64,000 nt of DNA from Streptomyces lunaelactis (GCF_003054555.1 NZ_CP026304.1:310001-374000), one strand, 5' to 3'. Counted from the stretch's first letter, positions 35,380 to 53,335 are shown. Notes: generated by a model not told the origin, from the letters alone. Numbers and translations are program-made.

Positions 35380-36000
35380 GTGAGCACTACCCCAACCGAA
35401 CTCCCCACCGGGCGTACGCCGGGCCGTACCTGGACGGTGCGGCTGACCGGGCACGCCGACCGGACAGCCACCGTCTCCTGCTCCACAGGCGCCTGCACCA
35501 TGCCACCGCGGTCGCGGGACGTCGCCGCACTGCGCCGCTTCGCCGCCCTGCACGCCGCCTCCCACGCCAAAGCCGCCCAGGTGCGGGAGAGGGCCTCCTG
35601 CCAGTGCTGGACACAGAGTTGCGCCGCACACGAGGGCATGCGCGTTCACTGTTCCGGCAGCACCGTGCTCGTTCTGCGGCACGACCCGGCCGTCGCATGC
35701 GTGTGGCACCTCGCCGAAGTGTGCGCCGCCTGCGCGAAACTCATGACCCACACCCGCGTCGTCGGCCTGCCCGCACCCACCACCCGGCCGGCCATAGCGG
35801 CACCGGAGCGGCGACTAGAGCGCAGTGAGCGGGCCGGGCAGCGCGCTCCGGCACCCGCCGCAACCGCCGCACCTGCTGCGGTGGCGGTCGGGTTCTCCTC
35901 CCCCACCCCCACCGGCGGAGACGAGGCTCCGCGACGTGCTCCAGGGCAGGCCAGGCGCGGACAGCGAAGCGGCGCTGCGCGCGGCGGTCAACGCCGCTGA
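35380..36000 (+). CDS. Cysteine-rich hypothetical protein
   Basis: 206 residues from GTG 35380 (ATG 35338 is an alternative). The first ~130 residues hold many Cys: SCSTGACTMPP, CQCWTQSCAAHEGMRVHC, CVWHLAEVCAACAK, which suggests one or two zinc sites. The C-terminal third is Ala/Pro/Arg rich. Genes of this kind often sit on Streptomyces plasmids and integrative elements. Function unknown. Confidence 0.55.
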   Translation: MSTTPTELPTGRTPGRTWTVRLTGHADRTATVSCSTGACTMPPRSRDVAALRRFAALHAASHAKAAQVRERASCQCWTQSCAAHEGMRVHCSGSTVLVLRHDPAVACVWHLAEVCAACAKLMTHTRVVGLPAPTTRPAIAAPERRLERSERAGQRAPAPAATAAPAAVAVGFSSPTPTGGDEAPRRAPGQARRGQRSGAARGGQRR

Positions 36001-36071
36001 CACCCCGAAGGGCCCAGCGGTGACGTCGCTTCCGGGCCCTGTCGCTGGTACGTGAGTTGAACAAGGCGCGG

Positions 36072-36731
36072 TCAGGAGGCTGCCGCGGTGGCCGTCGCGG
36101 CAGGCTCCGACGCGGCGGGTGCCGCATCAGCTTTAGCCGTGTAGTAGACGGTCGATCCCTGCTTGATCCGGTCGACGCGGCTGCGGGCCACCAGACGCTC
36201 GGTGGTGGTGCGCACGAGGCTGTCGTTGACGTTCCGGCCGGGGTTCGCGTCGGCGAGGGCCTTCGCGATCTCGCGTGCAGTGCGCGGCTCGCTCTGACTG
36301 CTGAGGTGGGCGTGAATCAGTTCGGTCAGCGCCGGACCCTTGTCCGCACCGGTATTGGCCGCCTTCGCCCCGCCCATGGTGGCCGCGGTCTTCTTCGCGG
36401 CCACCATCGTCGTCTTGTTGGCCGCATCCTTCTTCGCGCCAGCCTTCTTCGGCGCTACTGCGTCGGCGGTCTTCTTCACTGCAGCCTTCTTCGCAACTGC
36501 AGCGGTCTTCTTCGCGGCGCGGCGGGGTGCGGGCACCGCGCCGGTGGTCTCGCCCAGGGCGGCGCTCATACTCTCCAGCAAGGCGTGATCGGTCTCCAGC
36601 GTGGCGAGTTGGGCCTGCAGAGTTTCGATCTCCGCACGAATGCGGTCCTGCTCGGCGGTGTTCTCGGCGAGGTCGGCGGCAACCTTGCCGGCGTACGCGG
36701 CCTTGAGGGTGGTGTTCTCCTGGACGGTCAT
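36072..36731 (-). CDS. Coiled-coil, Lys/Ala-rich, winged-helix protein
   Basis: 219 residues. Residues ~20-60 form a coiled coil (ENTAEQDRIRAEIETLQAQL). Residues ~70-120 are a Lys/Ala-rich histone H1-like stretch (RRAAKKTAAVAKKAAVKKTA). The C-terminal ~75 residues fit a winged helix (ALTELIHAHLSSQSEPRTAR, ERLVARSRVDRIKQGSTVYY). This layout suggests a DNA-binding, nucleoid-associated type of protein. Likely carried on accessory DNA; function unproven. Confidence 0.7.
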   Translation of the reverse strand: MTVQENTTLKAAYAGKVAADLAENTAEQDRIRAEIETLQAQLATLETDHALLESMSAALGETTGAVPAPRRAAKKTAAVAKKAAVKKTADAVAPKKAGAKKDAANKTTMVAAKKTAATMGGAKAANTGADKGPALTELIHAHLSSQSEPRTAREIAKALADANPGRNVNDSLVRTTTERLVARSRVDRIKQGSTVYYTAKADAAPAASEPAATATAAAS

Positions 36732-37175
36732 GTGAGGTCTCCCTGGTGTGCGCGGGGGTGTTGGGTGGGGACTCTAGATCACCTGTCTGTGCAGGTGTCA
36801 GGGTTCGGGCAACCCATCACCCCTGCAGACACGTTATGCGTGTGTGGGCGCGGTGCCACCCGGATGTGTACAGCCCTGCCCCGGCCGATGCTCCGGCGCA
36901 CGAGACAGACTCCCCCAGTCAGCTTGCAGTTGGGGTTCTTCACGGACTTCGCCACCGACGCCGGCCTCCTGCGCGAGACAGGCGCCGGCTACGAAGGATC
37001 CCGGCTCCTCGTCATCGACGAGGACGTAGGCCCGGCCCAGGCCGTCGCGCTGTCGTCTCCTGGAATCAGCAGACGTGATCCCAACCACCCGGTGCGCCAT
37101 GCTCAGAGACGGCACTTTCCACGAACCGCGACCAGCCTCCGCAGCTTGACCTGGGCCGGAAGGGCCAGCCGACAT
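36732..37175. other. Stretch without a clear gene
   Basis: Open frames exist on both strands, but neither has consistent codon bias. A plus-strand piece (LQLGFFTDFATDAGLLRETG) looks slightly protein-like and may be a fragment. Nothing recognised. Confidence 0.4.
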
Positions 37176-37607
37176 CTACCGGGCAGTTTCCTCGCCGTGA
37201 GACATGTGGACCGCGACGTCGTAGTTGGCGATCTTGTCGGCCAGGCCACGCGGGCTCACTCCGTGCACGTTCCCCCGGTCAGGATCGGCTCCGGCCTCCA
37301 GCAGCACGCGAATCGTCGCGCCCTCGCCCCGGGAATTGAACACTGCCTTCGACAAGGCGGTATTGCCATGCCGATCGGCCACGTCCACCGACGCGCCCGC
37401 CGCCAGCAGCGCCTCGGCGGCCAACGGGGCCTGGGCCTGCGCGGCGAAATGCAACGGCGTCCACCCTGCCTCATCCACGGCGTCCGGATCCGCCCCTCCC
37501 GCCAACAGCATCCGCAACCCAGCAACATCGCCATCGGCCACGGCATAGTGCACCGCCGTGCGTCCCATTCGGTCCCGCCCCTGATCCCCGTGCATCATGA
37601 CGCCCAT
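37176..37607 (-). CDS. Ankyrin-repeat protein
   Basis: 143 residues from ATG 37607. About four ankyrin repeats: GRTAVHYAVADGDVAGLRML, GWTPLHFAAQAQAPLAAEAL, GNTALSKAVFNSRGEGATIR, GVSPRGLADKIANYDVAVHM. Small cytosolic protein-binding scaffold; partner unknown. Monocistronic. Confidence 0.85.
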   Translation of the reverse strand: MGVMMHGDQGRDRMGRTAVHYAVADGDVAGLRMLLAGGADPDAVDEAGWTPLHFAAQAQAPLAAEALLAAGASVDVADRHGNTALSKAVFNSRGEGATIRVLLEAGADPDRGNVHGVSPRGLADKIANYDVAVHMSHGEETAR

Positions 37608-37721
37608 CCTCGCCGGGCTTGACGAAAGAGATAGGGGCAGCCCCCCCGGCCGGGATGTAGACGTTCGGTCCAACACGTGGCACACGAGGGGCTGGCTCCG
37701 CCTTCGACCGGTGCGGTCGGC

Positions 37722-37890
37722 TCAGGTGCTGTTTGGTGGGCTCGGGTTGGTGACGAGGTGGTCTTGGAGTTCGCGGTGGCGGAATTAGTAGGCGGATCCG
37801 GCGATGCGCAGGATTCCGGCTTGGTAGCAGGCGTGGAGGAAGCGGCCCAGCCGCCACGGCAGCCGGTGTCGCATGCGCAAGTGGAGCGCG
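37722..37890 (-). pseudogene. C-terminal fragment of a second NACHT NTPase gene
   Basis: Minus-strand translation gives HRLPWRLGRFLHACYQAGIL and RIAGSAY, an in-frame TAA, then FRHRELQDHLVTNPSP. This aligns with the end of the NACHT protein at 54.9 kb (GRLPWRLMRFLDDAHRRGVL, QFRHARLQDSLAA). Everything upstream is replaced by the IS5-type fragment. It shows a homologous STAND gene was once here. Confidence 0.7.
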
Positions 37891-37924
37891 GCGTATCCGG
37901 CCGCCCGACGCCATGCCCGATACG

Positions 37925-38504
37925 GGAAAGGCATAAACGGGCGAAATCGGCGCTTGGTCGTTGACCAGAACGGCCTCCTGCTCGATCTGCTCGTCAGCCC
38001 CGCCGATGTCCAGGAACGCGCCGCCGCCCGCATCCTGCTCACTCGCCTGCAGGCAGAACATCCCGAAATCGTCCTGGTCTGGGCCGACAATGCCTACGGC
38101 GGAGACGAGTTCATCACCTGGGCCCAGAACACCTTCGGCATCACCATCAAAGTCGTCCCCCGCCCCAAGAACGCCGACGGCTGCGTCGTGCTGCCGAAGA
38201 GGTGGGTGGTGGAACGCTCGAACTCGTGGACGATGCGGGCCCGACGCAACGCGAGGGACTACGAACGCCTGATGTCCCACGCCGAAGCCCATATCCAGAT
38301 CCAGTGGGCGTTCATCACCCTCATGTCCCGCCGGCTGTCCGACAGCACCGCTGCCCCGAGGCGGCCACCCTCGCGGCAGCCGCCTGAAGCCCTCACCCGT
38401 TGCCGTTCGGCTGCCCGTCCAACGACGCCCAACCGAACGGGAAACTCGATCACTACCCGCTTTGCAACGCCATGACCTGCGGAAAGATGATGTGACACAG
38501 CTTC
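37925..38504 (+). pseudogene. IS5-type transposase, C-terminal half and right end
   Basis: RRLVVDQNGLLLDLLVSPAD, IVLVWADNAYGGDEFITWAQ and VVLPKRWVVERSNSWTMRAR are the second half of a DDE transposase. The N-terminal half is missing, replaced at the left by the NACHT fragment. The right end, from about 38412 to 38504, ends GATGTGACACAGCTTCTGA and matches the solo remnant at 18888-18985. Confidence 0.8.
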
Positions 38505-38593
38505 TGAGCGGCCTCGATGGGGCGGCTACTCGACTGGAAGACCCAGATCGGACCCCGAGGGCGTCAGGAAAGTCCATGTCATTGCTGGGTGAG

Positions 38594-39286
38594 TCACGCG
38601 CCCCCGCCCGGACCGGGCAGGGAAAGATCCGGGAGCGGCTCGGTGACGTCCCACTCGATCAGCCCTGCCCCTCGCCGCTGGTAGATCGCCTGCTTCACAC
38701 GTTTGCGCTGGTCGTAGGACTCGCGGCCCCTGATCCCGTATACCTCGACGTAGGTGTGGGGGGTGTCGGAAAGGACGAAGTCGGGGAAGACGGCGTCGGT
38801 CCCGTCGTAGCGGACCGGCTTGATGAACGCGCGGCCATGATCGGCCAAGGCGTCGCCCATGACGACCTCGTGGCTCGAGTCGGCCGGGATGTACAGGCGG
38901 TTCAGCAGCATCGCGGCCATGTCGACGACGGTCAGATTGCCCTGGGGACTGCGCTCGACCAGGAACAGGCCGACGCGGCGCGCGCCGTGCTCGGCGGCGG
39001 CCTGGGAGAAGGCAGGCCGGTAGGAGCGGTGCACCCGCTCGTCCAGAGCGGTGCTCGCGAACAGGCCGGTCCGCTGGTGGGCGAGGCCGTAGCGGACACC
39101 GTACGGCGTGGGCGTGACGCTCTTGATCTCGCCGAGGATCAGGCCGCGGCGTACCGCGTTGCCGTGCCGTCCCAGCTGCGCAGTGAAGGTGGCCAGCGCT
39201 GCCGCGTTACGGTCGCCGGAGTCTCGGTGGAACGGAGGCACCACGTACAGGGCGTCGCTGAGGCCCGCTCGGCGAGCATCCGCCAT
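38594..39286 (-). pseudogene. DUF1173-family protein, N-terminally truncated
   Basis: 230 residues. The C-terminal block FPDFVLSDTPHTYVEVYGIR and the following GRESYDQRKRVKQAIY are characteristic of DUF1173, usually carried on Streptomyces plasmids and about 400 residues long. The expected N-terminal half is absent. The gene ends close to the IS right end at 38504. Type called pseudogene because of the truncation, although the remaining frame is open. Confidence 0.65.
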
Positions 39287-39527
39287 TCTCCGAACTACGG
39301 AGTGTTTCGAAGTACCGTCGGCTTTTTGGCCGGTGGGCTACTCTGTGCGGCCATGACTACCGGGACGGCGTTGAGCCACACACGGATTGGTGACCCGGTG
39401 CTCTTCTGAGCGCCGTACGGGCCGGTGCGGGCCCGCTGTTCGATCGAGGATCTTGCGCTGCTGCGCGGGCTCCACCTCCTGTCGTGTTGATCACAGGCTC
39501 GACACATCAACCACGACAGGAAAATTC

Positions 39528-40268
39528 ATGCTCACCAAGACGTTGCAGATTCCCACCGCAGACGGCCAGGCCGACGCTTTCGCCGCCTTCCCCGACCGTG
39601 GCGAGCGGCACCCAGGGGTGCTGATGTACGCGGACGGCTTCGGCATCCGGCCCGTGCTGCGGGAGATGGCCCACGAACTGGCCGGGCACGGGTACTACGT
39701 GCTCGTTCCCAACCTCTTCTACCGGCACGGCCCGGCACCGGTGATCGAGCTTCCCGAGCACATCGGAGAAGAGGTCCGGCCCGCGGTCTTCGCCCAGCTG
39801 ATGCCCTTGATCGAGGCGCACACCGCCGAACGTGTCCTCAGCGACGCTGACGCCTACCTCAGGTTCCTCACCACCCAGCCCGAGGTCGGCGCCGGACCGG
39901 TCGCGGTGACCGGCTACTGCATAGGCGGCCTCCTGGCGATGCGCACAGCCGCGGCCCACCCCGGCCAGGTGGCCGCCGTCGCTGGATTCCACGGCCCCGT
40001 GGGCGCCGACGGGCCCGACAGCCTGCACCGCCTCACCGCCGAGGTCTACCTCGGCCACGCCGAAACCGACATGACGCCCGAGGCTCTCGGCGAGCTCAAC
40101 CAGGTCCTGGATGCCGCGGGTGTCGGCTACACGTCCGAGATCTACCCCGGCACCGTCCACGGCTTCACCATGTCCGACACCGACGCCTTCCACCCCGCCG
40201 CACTTCAGCGCCATTGGGACCGCCTGCTCCCCCTCCTCGGCCGCACCCTGAAACAGACGGCTCTGTAA
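39528..40268 (+). CDS. Dienelactone hydrolase-family protein
   Basis: 246 residues from ATG 39528. Alpha/beta hydrolase fold with the nucleophile elbow GYCIGG (Cys about 129, the Cys nucleophile typical of dienelactone hydrolases), an acid in GHAETDM and the His in GTVHGF (about 209). It would hydrolyse cyclic esters or lactones in the cytoplasm; the natural substrate is unknown. A strong hairpin terminator lies 90 bases downstream. Confidence 0.9.
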   Translation: MLTKTLQIPTADGQADAFAAFPDRGERHPGVLMYADGFGIRPVLREMAHELAGHGYYVLVPNLFYRHGPAPVIELPEHIGEEVRPAVFAQLMPLIEAHTAERVLSDADAYLRFLTTQPEVGAGPVAVTGYCIGGLLAMRTAAAHPGQVAAVAGFHGPVGADGPDSLHRLTAEVYLGHAETDMTPEALGELNQVLDAAGVGYTSEIYPGTVHGFTMSDTDAFHPAALQRHWDRLLPLLGRTLKQTAL

Positions 40269-40358
40269 GACGCAACCTGCTGTTCGTCCCCCTCGTGGGA
40301 GTGGCCGATGCCGCAGAATGGGCTAACAGGACGTCTGCGGGAGCCACGCCATGGGATT

Positions 40359-40396
40359 AGCCCGGCTGGCGGAGACTGTCCGCCGGCCGGGCTTTT
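40359..40396. terminator. Rho-independent terminator
   Basis: AGCCCGGCTGGCGGA pairs with TCCGCCGGCCGGGCT around GACTG, a 15-bp stem with one mismatch, followed by TTTT on the plus strand. It ends transcription of the dienelactone hydrolase gene and may also serve the converging integrase remnant. Confidence 0.8.
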
Positions 40397-40457
40397 GGCC
40401 GTTCGTAGTTGCAGCATTCTCCGGACTAAGAACTGGGCCGGTCCAGGGCCTCGCGGC

Positions 40458-41257
40458 TCAACTGGTTCGGCCCGAGATCTGATCGAATGCGGGGATGCCC
40501 AGGAATGTGGGCGTTTCGTTGCGTCGCTGTTGCCCCTCGATTTGCGCAATCTTTTCTTCTGTGACAGCGAGGCTGACGCCGAGTTGCTCCACATCACCGA
40601 TCCATCCCTCGCGTTCGGCTTCAGCGATTCGATCGTTGAGGTTGTTTCTGATTTGTTCGAGTCGGGGCTTTCAGTGGGGCCGACGATGAGAACAGGGCAC
40701 CGGACGCAGGCGTGTTCATGGATGCAATCCGTTCCGTATGCCCGGCCGCAATCTCCGAGCGCGAGCTTCCTGCGTTCGAAGTGGCTGAGGAATTCATCCC
40801 ATTCTTCTGGGGTGACTGCACGGTATTCCTCAGTTGGTCTGGTCTGGCGGCGTCGGGCGATGAAGGCGCGGTGCGCTTCGATGGCGTCGGCGGGGTAGAT
40901 CGCGGCATAGCCCATCGTGGTGTTAATGCTGTCGTGACCTGCGATGACCTGGGCGATGTGAGGGGGCAGGCCGTTGAGGACAGCGTCGGTGATGAAGACC
41001 CTTCGAAAGTCGTGAGGCTGGAAGTGCAGCGACTCTCCGCTTTTATTGACGAGCCCAGAGGCTTTAAGCGTGTCGTTCAGGGACCTGCGGATGACATTCT
41101 CCGAGATGGGCCGGTGTTCGCCGTCGATGGTCCATTGGTAGAGGATCAGAATGGCGGCGTTCCACGTCTTCTCATACTTGTCATAGATTGAGATCGAGGG
41201 AACGGTTCCATCGGGTTTACGGACCCGGCTCACTACTGCGCTGAGAGCGTCGGCGAG
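40458..41257 (-). pseudogene. Tyrosine recombinase (integrase), truncated and frameshifted
   Basis: The catalytic C-terminal half is visible: LHFQPHDFRRVFITDAVLNG (His and Arg of the active site), HIAQVIAGHDSINTTMGYAA (second His and the Tyr). A missing base near 40670 breaks the frame at VGPTE; the natural continuation RLEQIRNNLNDRIAEAERE and FLGIPAFDQISGRTS ends at 40458. The N-terminal half is missing where the sequence meets the MFS gene end. A dead integrase from an old integrative element. Confidence 0.85.
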
Positions 41258-41258
41258 T

Positions 41259-41771
41259 TCAGCCGATGGCGAATCCGGCTGTGCTGACCAGGAGTTGGGT
41301 GGTGAGCGCGCCGCGCCAGGTCCGGCGGCTGTAGAGGAGTCCGCCGAGGATGGAGCCGGTGGAAAAGGCCGCCGGTACGAGCCCCGACAGCAAGTCTGCG
41401 TTGTGGTGCTCGGCCATGGCGACGGACCACACGGTCAGCGCGCCGACCGAAAAGCCCGCGCTGCCGAGCGTGAGGAAGAGTACGCGCAGCCCGCGATGGC
41501 GCAGGGGGCTGCAGTTGCCTCTGGCGGAGCGGGTCGCCTTCCACCTGAGGGAGGCGGGGCATGTGAGCACCACGGCGGCACCGGTGAGTCCTGCCACGGC
41601 GGTGGTGATCAGGGCGGTGCTCGGGCGCCGTCCGGGCTGACCAGGATCGCGACCAGTACGGGGCCCGCGACATACAGAAGCCCCTTGGTGCCTGTGTCGA
41701 GGGCGAGCGCCACACGGCGTTGGGCCGGATGCGAAAGAACGGTGGACCACAGGGCTCGCAGCCCTGCTTCC
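41259..41771 (-). pseudogene. MFS transporter, C-terminal half (split gene)
   Basis: Begins in mid-protein with EAGLRALWSTVLSHPAQRRV, then LLYVAGPVLVAILVSPDGAR. A one-base indel near 41640 shifts the frame before ALITTAVAGLTGAAVVLTCP, and it ends FSTGSILGGLLYSRRTWRGA ... AGFAIG. The matching N-terminal half lies at 52296-52702 on the same strand. Joining the halves at GCTTCC gives LEAGLRALW in frame, so the transporter was interrupted by the 10.5-kb insert. Confidence 0.85.
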
Positions 41772-41929
41772 CTGTCAAGTGTTTCTGTTCAGCAGGGCGA
41801 GAGCGTGAGCGCGCGGAGGAGTTCGGCGCCCAGTTGGCCGCGGCCCTCGAGGGTCTGGACGTGCGCGTCGCCGAGGGGGCGCACGGCCAGTGAGCGTGAC
41901 GACGCGTCCACCGGCCGGGCGGACGGACG

Positions 41930-42070
41930 GAGTCCGCGCCGCCCGGCCTCCGGGAGATCACCCTCGTCGATCTGCTCGACCAGCTGCTGAGCGGCGGGGT
42001 GGTGCTGACGGGGGACCTGACGCTCTCCATCGCCGATGTCGAACTCTTGCGGGTCCAGACGAGTCGCGGC
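41930..42070 (+). pseudogene. Gas vesicle GvpS/GvpJ-like fragment
   Basis: LREITLVDLLDQLLSGGVVL then TGDLTLSIADVELLRVQ matches the core of GvpA/J/S-type gas vesicle proteins. The N-terminus is not cleanly open and the end runs into gvpK. The upstream 41800-41925 piece (EEFGAQLAAALEGLDVRVAE) could be the tail of the preceding gvp gene, as the Streptomyces order is gvpL-gvpS-gvpK. Decayed. Confidence 0.6.
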
Positions 42071-42071
42071 C

Positions 42072-42492
42072 ATGACCCAGGACCGGCCCGAGGACACGGC
42101 GGCCCGTCGGCCCGAGCTCGCCGACGGGAGGAGAGCGCCGAGGAGGCATCCCTCGCCTTCCGCCTGCTTCCGGCGCGCCCGGACGACCTCCCGCCGCCCA
42201 GCCGCGGCGGCCACAAGGACGTACCGGCGGTTGGAGACCGATCCCGATACCGTGGCGCGATCTGATGAAGCTCGTGATCACCCTGGTGGAGCTGCTGCGG
42301 CAGCTCATGGAGCGGCAGGCCCTGCACCGTGTGGACGAAGGGGACCTGCAGGAGGAACAGGAAGAGCGCATCGGTGCGACACTGACGATCCTCCACGACC
42401 GGATGGACGAGCTGTGCGTGCGCTACGACTTGACCATGGAGGCCCTGAACCTCGACCTCGGTCCGCTGGACACGCTCCTCGCCCGGCCGTGA
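42072..42492 (+). pseudogene. gvpK: Gas vesicle protein GvpK, frameshifted
   Basis: The first frame, MTQDRPEDTAARRPEL to YRRLETDPDTVAR, loses one base near 42258, and the conserved core then continues LMKLVITLVELLRQLMERQA, HRVDEGDLQEEQEERIG and EALNLDLGPLDTLLARP. This is clearly GvpK. Reading from the internal ATG (42265) would give only 75 residues. With no intact gvpA nearby, no gas vesicles are expected from this remnant. Confidence 0.8.
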
Positions 42493-42740
42493 GGGCAGGG
42501 CCGCAGCGCTCGCCGGCGCCGCGGTTGCGGTCACGGCTGAACGCGAGAGCATTGAGGGTGAGGACGAGAGCGCACGCGGGCAGGCCACGCAACCCGGCAT
42601 TGACCCTCACCTGACACGGCCTCCGGCTCCTCGTCCCGTCTCGTCGCACGCCGTCCCTTCGGCGTGCCGCGCCCTGAGCCGGGACCACGCACGACACCCA
42701 GAGCCACGCGGACCTCCCCAGGGCGAAAAGGTGAGCGCAC

Positions 42741-43703
42741 ATGGGTCTTTGCATCACGGTCGACATCTTCTCGGGCCTTAACAACCCCTCGTGGGAAATC
42801 CGGGATCCGGACCGGACAAGGGATTGTGTCGAGTTCTTCGTGCGCCATCGCGCCGCCCTCGCCGATATCGGCAGCGGATTCACCGGACTGGGATTCCGTG
42901 GCGTGCAGGTGCATTTCACCGATGACATCGGTTGCGCGGGCTTGCCTCCGGCTTTCGAACTCGCTGGCGGCGGCGCGCAGGATCCTTACATCAGCGCGGA
43001 GTTGGCTGACCGGCTTCTGGAGACCATGCCGCCGGAGCCGCCGCCTGAAGGGGCGTACGAAGCGGTGGAGGCAGGATTCTCACACGAACTCCGGGAGATG
43101 GTCCGCGGGGAGATCCAACGGATCGTGGGGAAAACGTTCGGCGACGCACAGAGCTTCGCCGCCGCCAAGGCGCACCAGGACGACGAGCTGGCTGCCGAGG
43201 TGGACGAGCAGGTGATGACGCTGGGGCGCAGAACGGCCCCGTGCCCTTGGGACAGCGCGCCGTTCAACCCGGAGTTCTGGAACCACCCCGCGGTCCAGCC
43301 GTACAACAACTGCTACAACTACGGCGTCAACTACCGCACCGACACGATGGCGAAGCCCGGACGTAAACACGACTATGAGATCCCAGCGACCGTGACGGGC
43401 CAACAGGTGGCTCAGGGCCTGTTCAAAGACGGCCTGCGGTTGTTTGGCGTCGACTGCCAGCCTCCGGGGGGCAACCGGGTGATCCTGGCACTGGTCACCG
43501 GTGCCTTTCCCAACGGTTTCCGGGACTTTCACTTCTACCGCTACCACGCCGAAGGTCACTGGTCGCACAAGCAGGCGGCGAACATGGCCCGCCGCACCGA
43601 CAACTCAGGGGTGCTGATCACCAACCCGTACCTCTGCGACCGCGGGATCTACACCGAATGGTACGGACTCTTCCAATCACACAACACGGTACTGATCAAG
43701 TAA
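42741..43703 (+). CDS. Cassette gene 1: possible papain-like cysteine peptidase-fold protein
   Basis: 320 residues from ATG 42741. The N-terminal domain starts MGLCITVDIFSGLNNPSWEI, a pattern seen in other uncharacterised bacterial proteins. The C-terminal ~170 residues contain PYNNCYNYGVNYRTD (Cys about 193), DFHFYRYHAEGHWSHKQ (His residues about 258-270) and RTDNSGVLITNP (Asp/Asn about 282), an order of Cys-His-Asn/Asp that would suit a papain-like or amidase active site. No signal peptide. It is 26 bases upstream of cassette gene 2, in one operon. The peptidase idea is an inference from residue order only. Confidence 0.7.
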   Translation: MGLCITVDIFSGLNNPSWEIRDPDRTRDCVEFFVRHRAALADIGSGFTGLGFRGVQVHFTDDIGCAGLPPAFELAGGGAQDPYISAELADRLLETMPPEPPPEGAYEAVEAGFSHELREMVRGEIQRIVGKTFGDAQSFAAAKAHQDDELAAEVDEQVMTLGRRTAPCPWDSAPFNPEFWNHPAVQPYNNCYNYGVNYRTDTMAKPGRKHDYEIPATVTGQQVAQGLFKDGLRLFGVDCQPPGGNRVILALVTGAFPNGFRDFHFYRYHAEGHWSHKQAANMARRTDNSGVLITNPYLCDRGIYTEWYGLFQSHNTVLIK

Positions 43704-43729
43704 GCATTCACCACCAGGAGCCGGACACC

Positions 43730-52072
<8,343 letters not shown>

Positions 52073-52295
52073 CCCGCCACTGCGCCCGACCCCATGCCCC
52101 AGTTCATCGTCCCCTCCCCCGTTCGCGGCTGACGGACGGCCGCAGACCGATCCGGGCCACCGCCTCCGGCAGGTCCCGTACCCCCAAGAGCCCTTCCTCT
52201 GGCAGCGTCCCCCACCGCCCCGGATCCGGTACTCGCACCATATGCCACGTGCTCAACTGCCCCCTGAAGCTTGAACACGCTGAATCATCAGGGAA

Positions 52296-52702
52296 GCTTC
52301 CAGGGGTGAGGTACACAGTCCTGCCACCACGACGAGGGCGGTGGCCAGGGCGGCCTGGTCCGCGACGGCGACGGCGGACAGGACGAGCAGGCTCGTGGCG
52401 TTGATGAGCACAGCCGGACCGGAGACCCGAATCTGTCCCAAGCGGTCCATGAGGCGGCCTTTGACCGGCTGGGAGAGTGCCGAGGCCAGCACGTACAGCG
52501 CGCTGAGCGCACCGGCGAAGGACAGCGACCCGCCGCTCTGGGTGCCCGCGAGGGCGAGTGCGACCGGCGCCATGGCGTTGGGCAGCCGGCCGAGCAGGGT
52601 GCCCGTGAGGAGGCGGGTGACATGCGGGCTGGCCAGTACGGCGCCGGGGGTCAGCGAGGGATCTGCGGTGGCAGGGCGGGCGTTGAGGGTCAGCGGGGGC
52701 AA
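52296..52702 (-). pseudogene. MFS transporter, N-terminal half (split gene)
   Basis: LTPGAVLASPHVTRLLTGTL, LGRLPNAMAPVALALAG, LSQPVKGRLMDRLGQIRVSG and VVVAGLCTSPLEA cover about the first five membrane helices of an MFS transporter, with the RLMDRLGQ loop typical between helices 2 and 3. After LEA the frame runs into the insert and stops within about 12 codons. The start is uncertain (TTG 52702 is one option). The other half is at 41259-41771. Confidence 0.85.
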
Positions 52703-52721
52703 CGGTGGGGCTCCAGACAGG

Positions 52722-52982
52722 TCACGGGCGGTCGCTGTGGTGGGACGTACTGGGCACAAGCGGTCCCGCGGCCCCTGCGGCAGGAGGTGCAGGGCAGCCC
52801 GCTGCACCGTCATGCTTCGGGGCCCGGCTCGCGACAAACCGGCGGCAGCGGCTCGAGCACGAACTTGCCGGCGTACGAGGGTCGCCGTCGGGCGGCAGCC
52901 GGCCGGCTGCCTTGTAGGCCGAGCGGAGCTGGTGCGCGGCCTGCGCGTAGCTGTCGCGGTCGGTGTCGAACGTGATCCTCAT
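52722..52982 (-). CDS. Possible small hypothetical protein
   Basis: 86 residues from ATG 52982. The start MRITFDTDRDSYAQAAHQLR then SAYKAAGRLPPDG resembles a family of short Streptomyces proteins; the second half (Cys/Ala/Pro rich) looks less genuine and may be out of frame. The surrounding 52703-53233 shows no other gene. Confidence 0.4.
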   Translation of the reverse strand: MRITFDTDRDSYAQAAHQLRSAYKAAGRLPPDGDPRTPASSCSSRCRRFVASRAPKHDGAAGCPAPPAAGAAGPLVPSTSHHSDRP

Positions 52983-53233
52983 CGGCGGTGCCCCGGGGCG
53001 GTCACAGAGTTTCCATGGGGAGGACGAACTCCTTGGCTCGAGGCGGGGTTTCGGAAGGAGGGTCCGGACACGGCAGCGCCCGCCCGAACTGGATGGATAG
53101 AGGGGCCCGGGCGGGCGCTGGGGAGGGTGCGCCGTGCCGTTACGGACGCGCCGAGAGGTCCTCGCCCGGACGGGCGGACACGAACGGGCGGGCCGAGGCG
53201 AGCGGACGGGACTCGAGCGGGCGCAGGTTCATT

Positions 53234-53335
53234 GAGCGTTGTTCAACCTGAATTCGCTGGTCCTGGGGCTGGCGTGGGCGAGGGCTGGGGTCCTCGTGCC
53301 GTTCGTGGGCGTGATCGGTAGCAGGTGATCATCCG
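53234..53335. repeat. Left 102-bp terminal inverted repeat
   Basis: Matches the reverse complement of 54783-54884 except at two positions. Its inner edge abuts the stop codon region of the transposase gene, leaving no spare sequence on that side. Confidence 0.9.

Noticed and set aside
36057..37622. 521-residue plus-strand open frame over the winged-helix and ankyrin genes
   Set aside because: It is antisense to two well-supported minus-strand genes and has no recognisable protein features.
41233..42600. 455-residue minus-strand open frame across the MFS and gvp remnants
   Set aside because: It joins unrelated pieces: only part matches the MFS gene, and in the wrong frame; the rest is antisense to gvp sequence.
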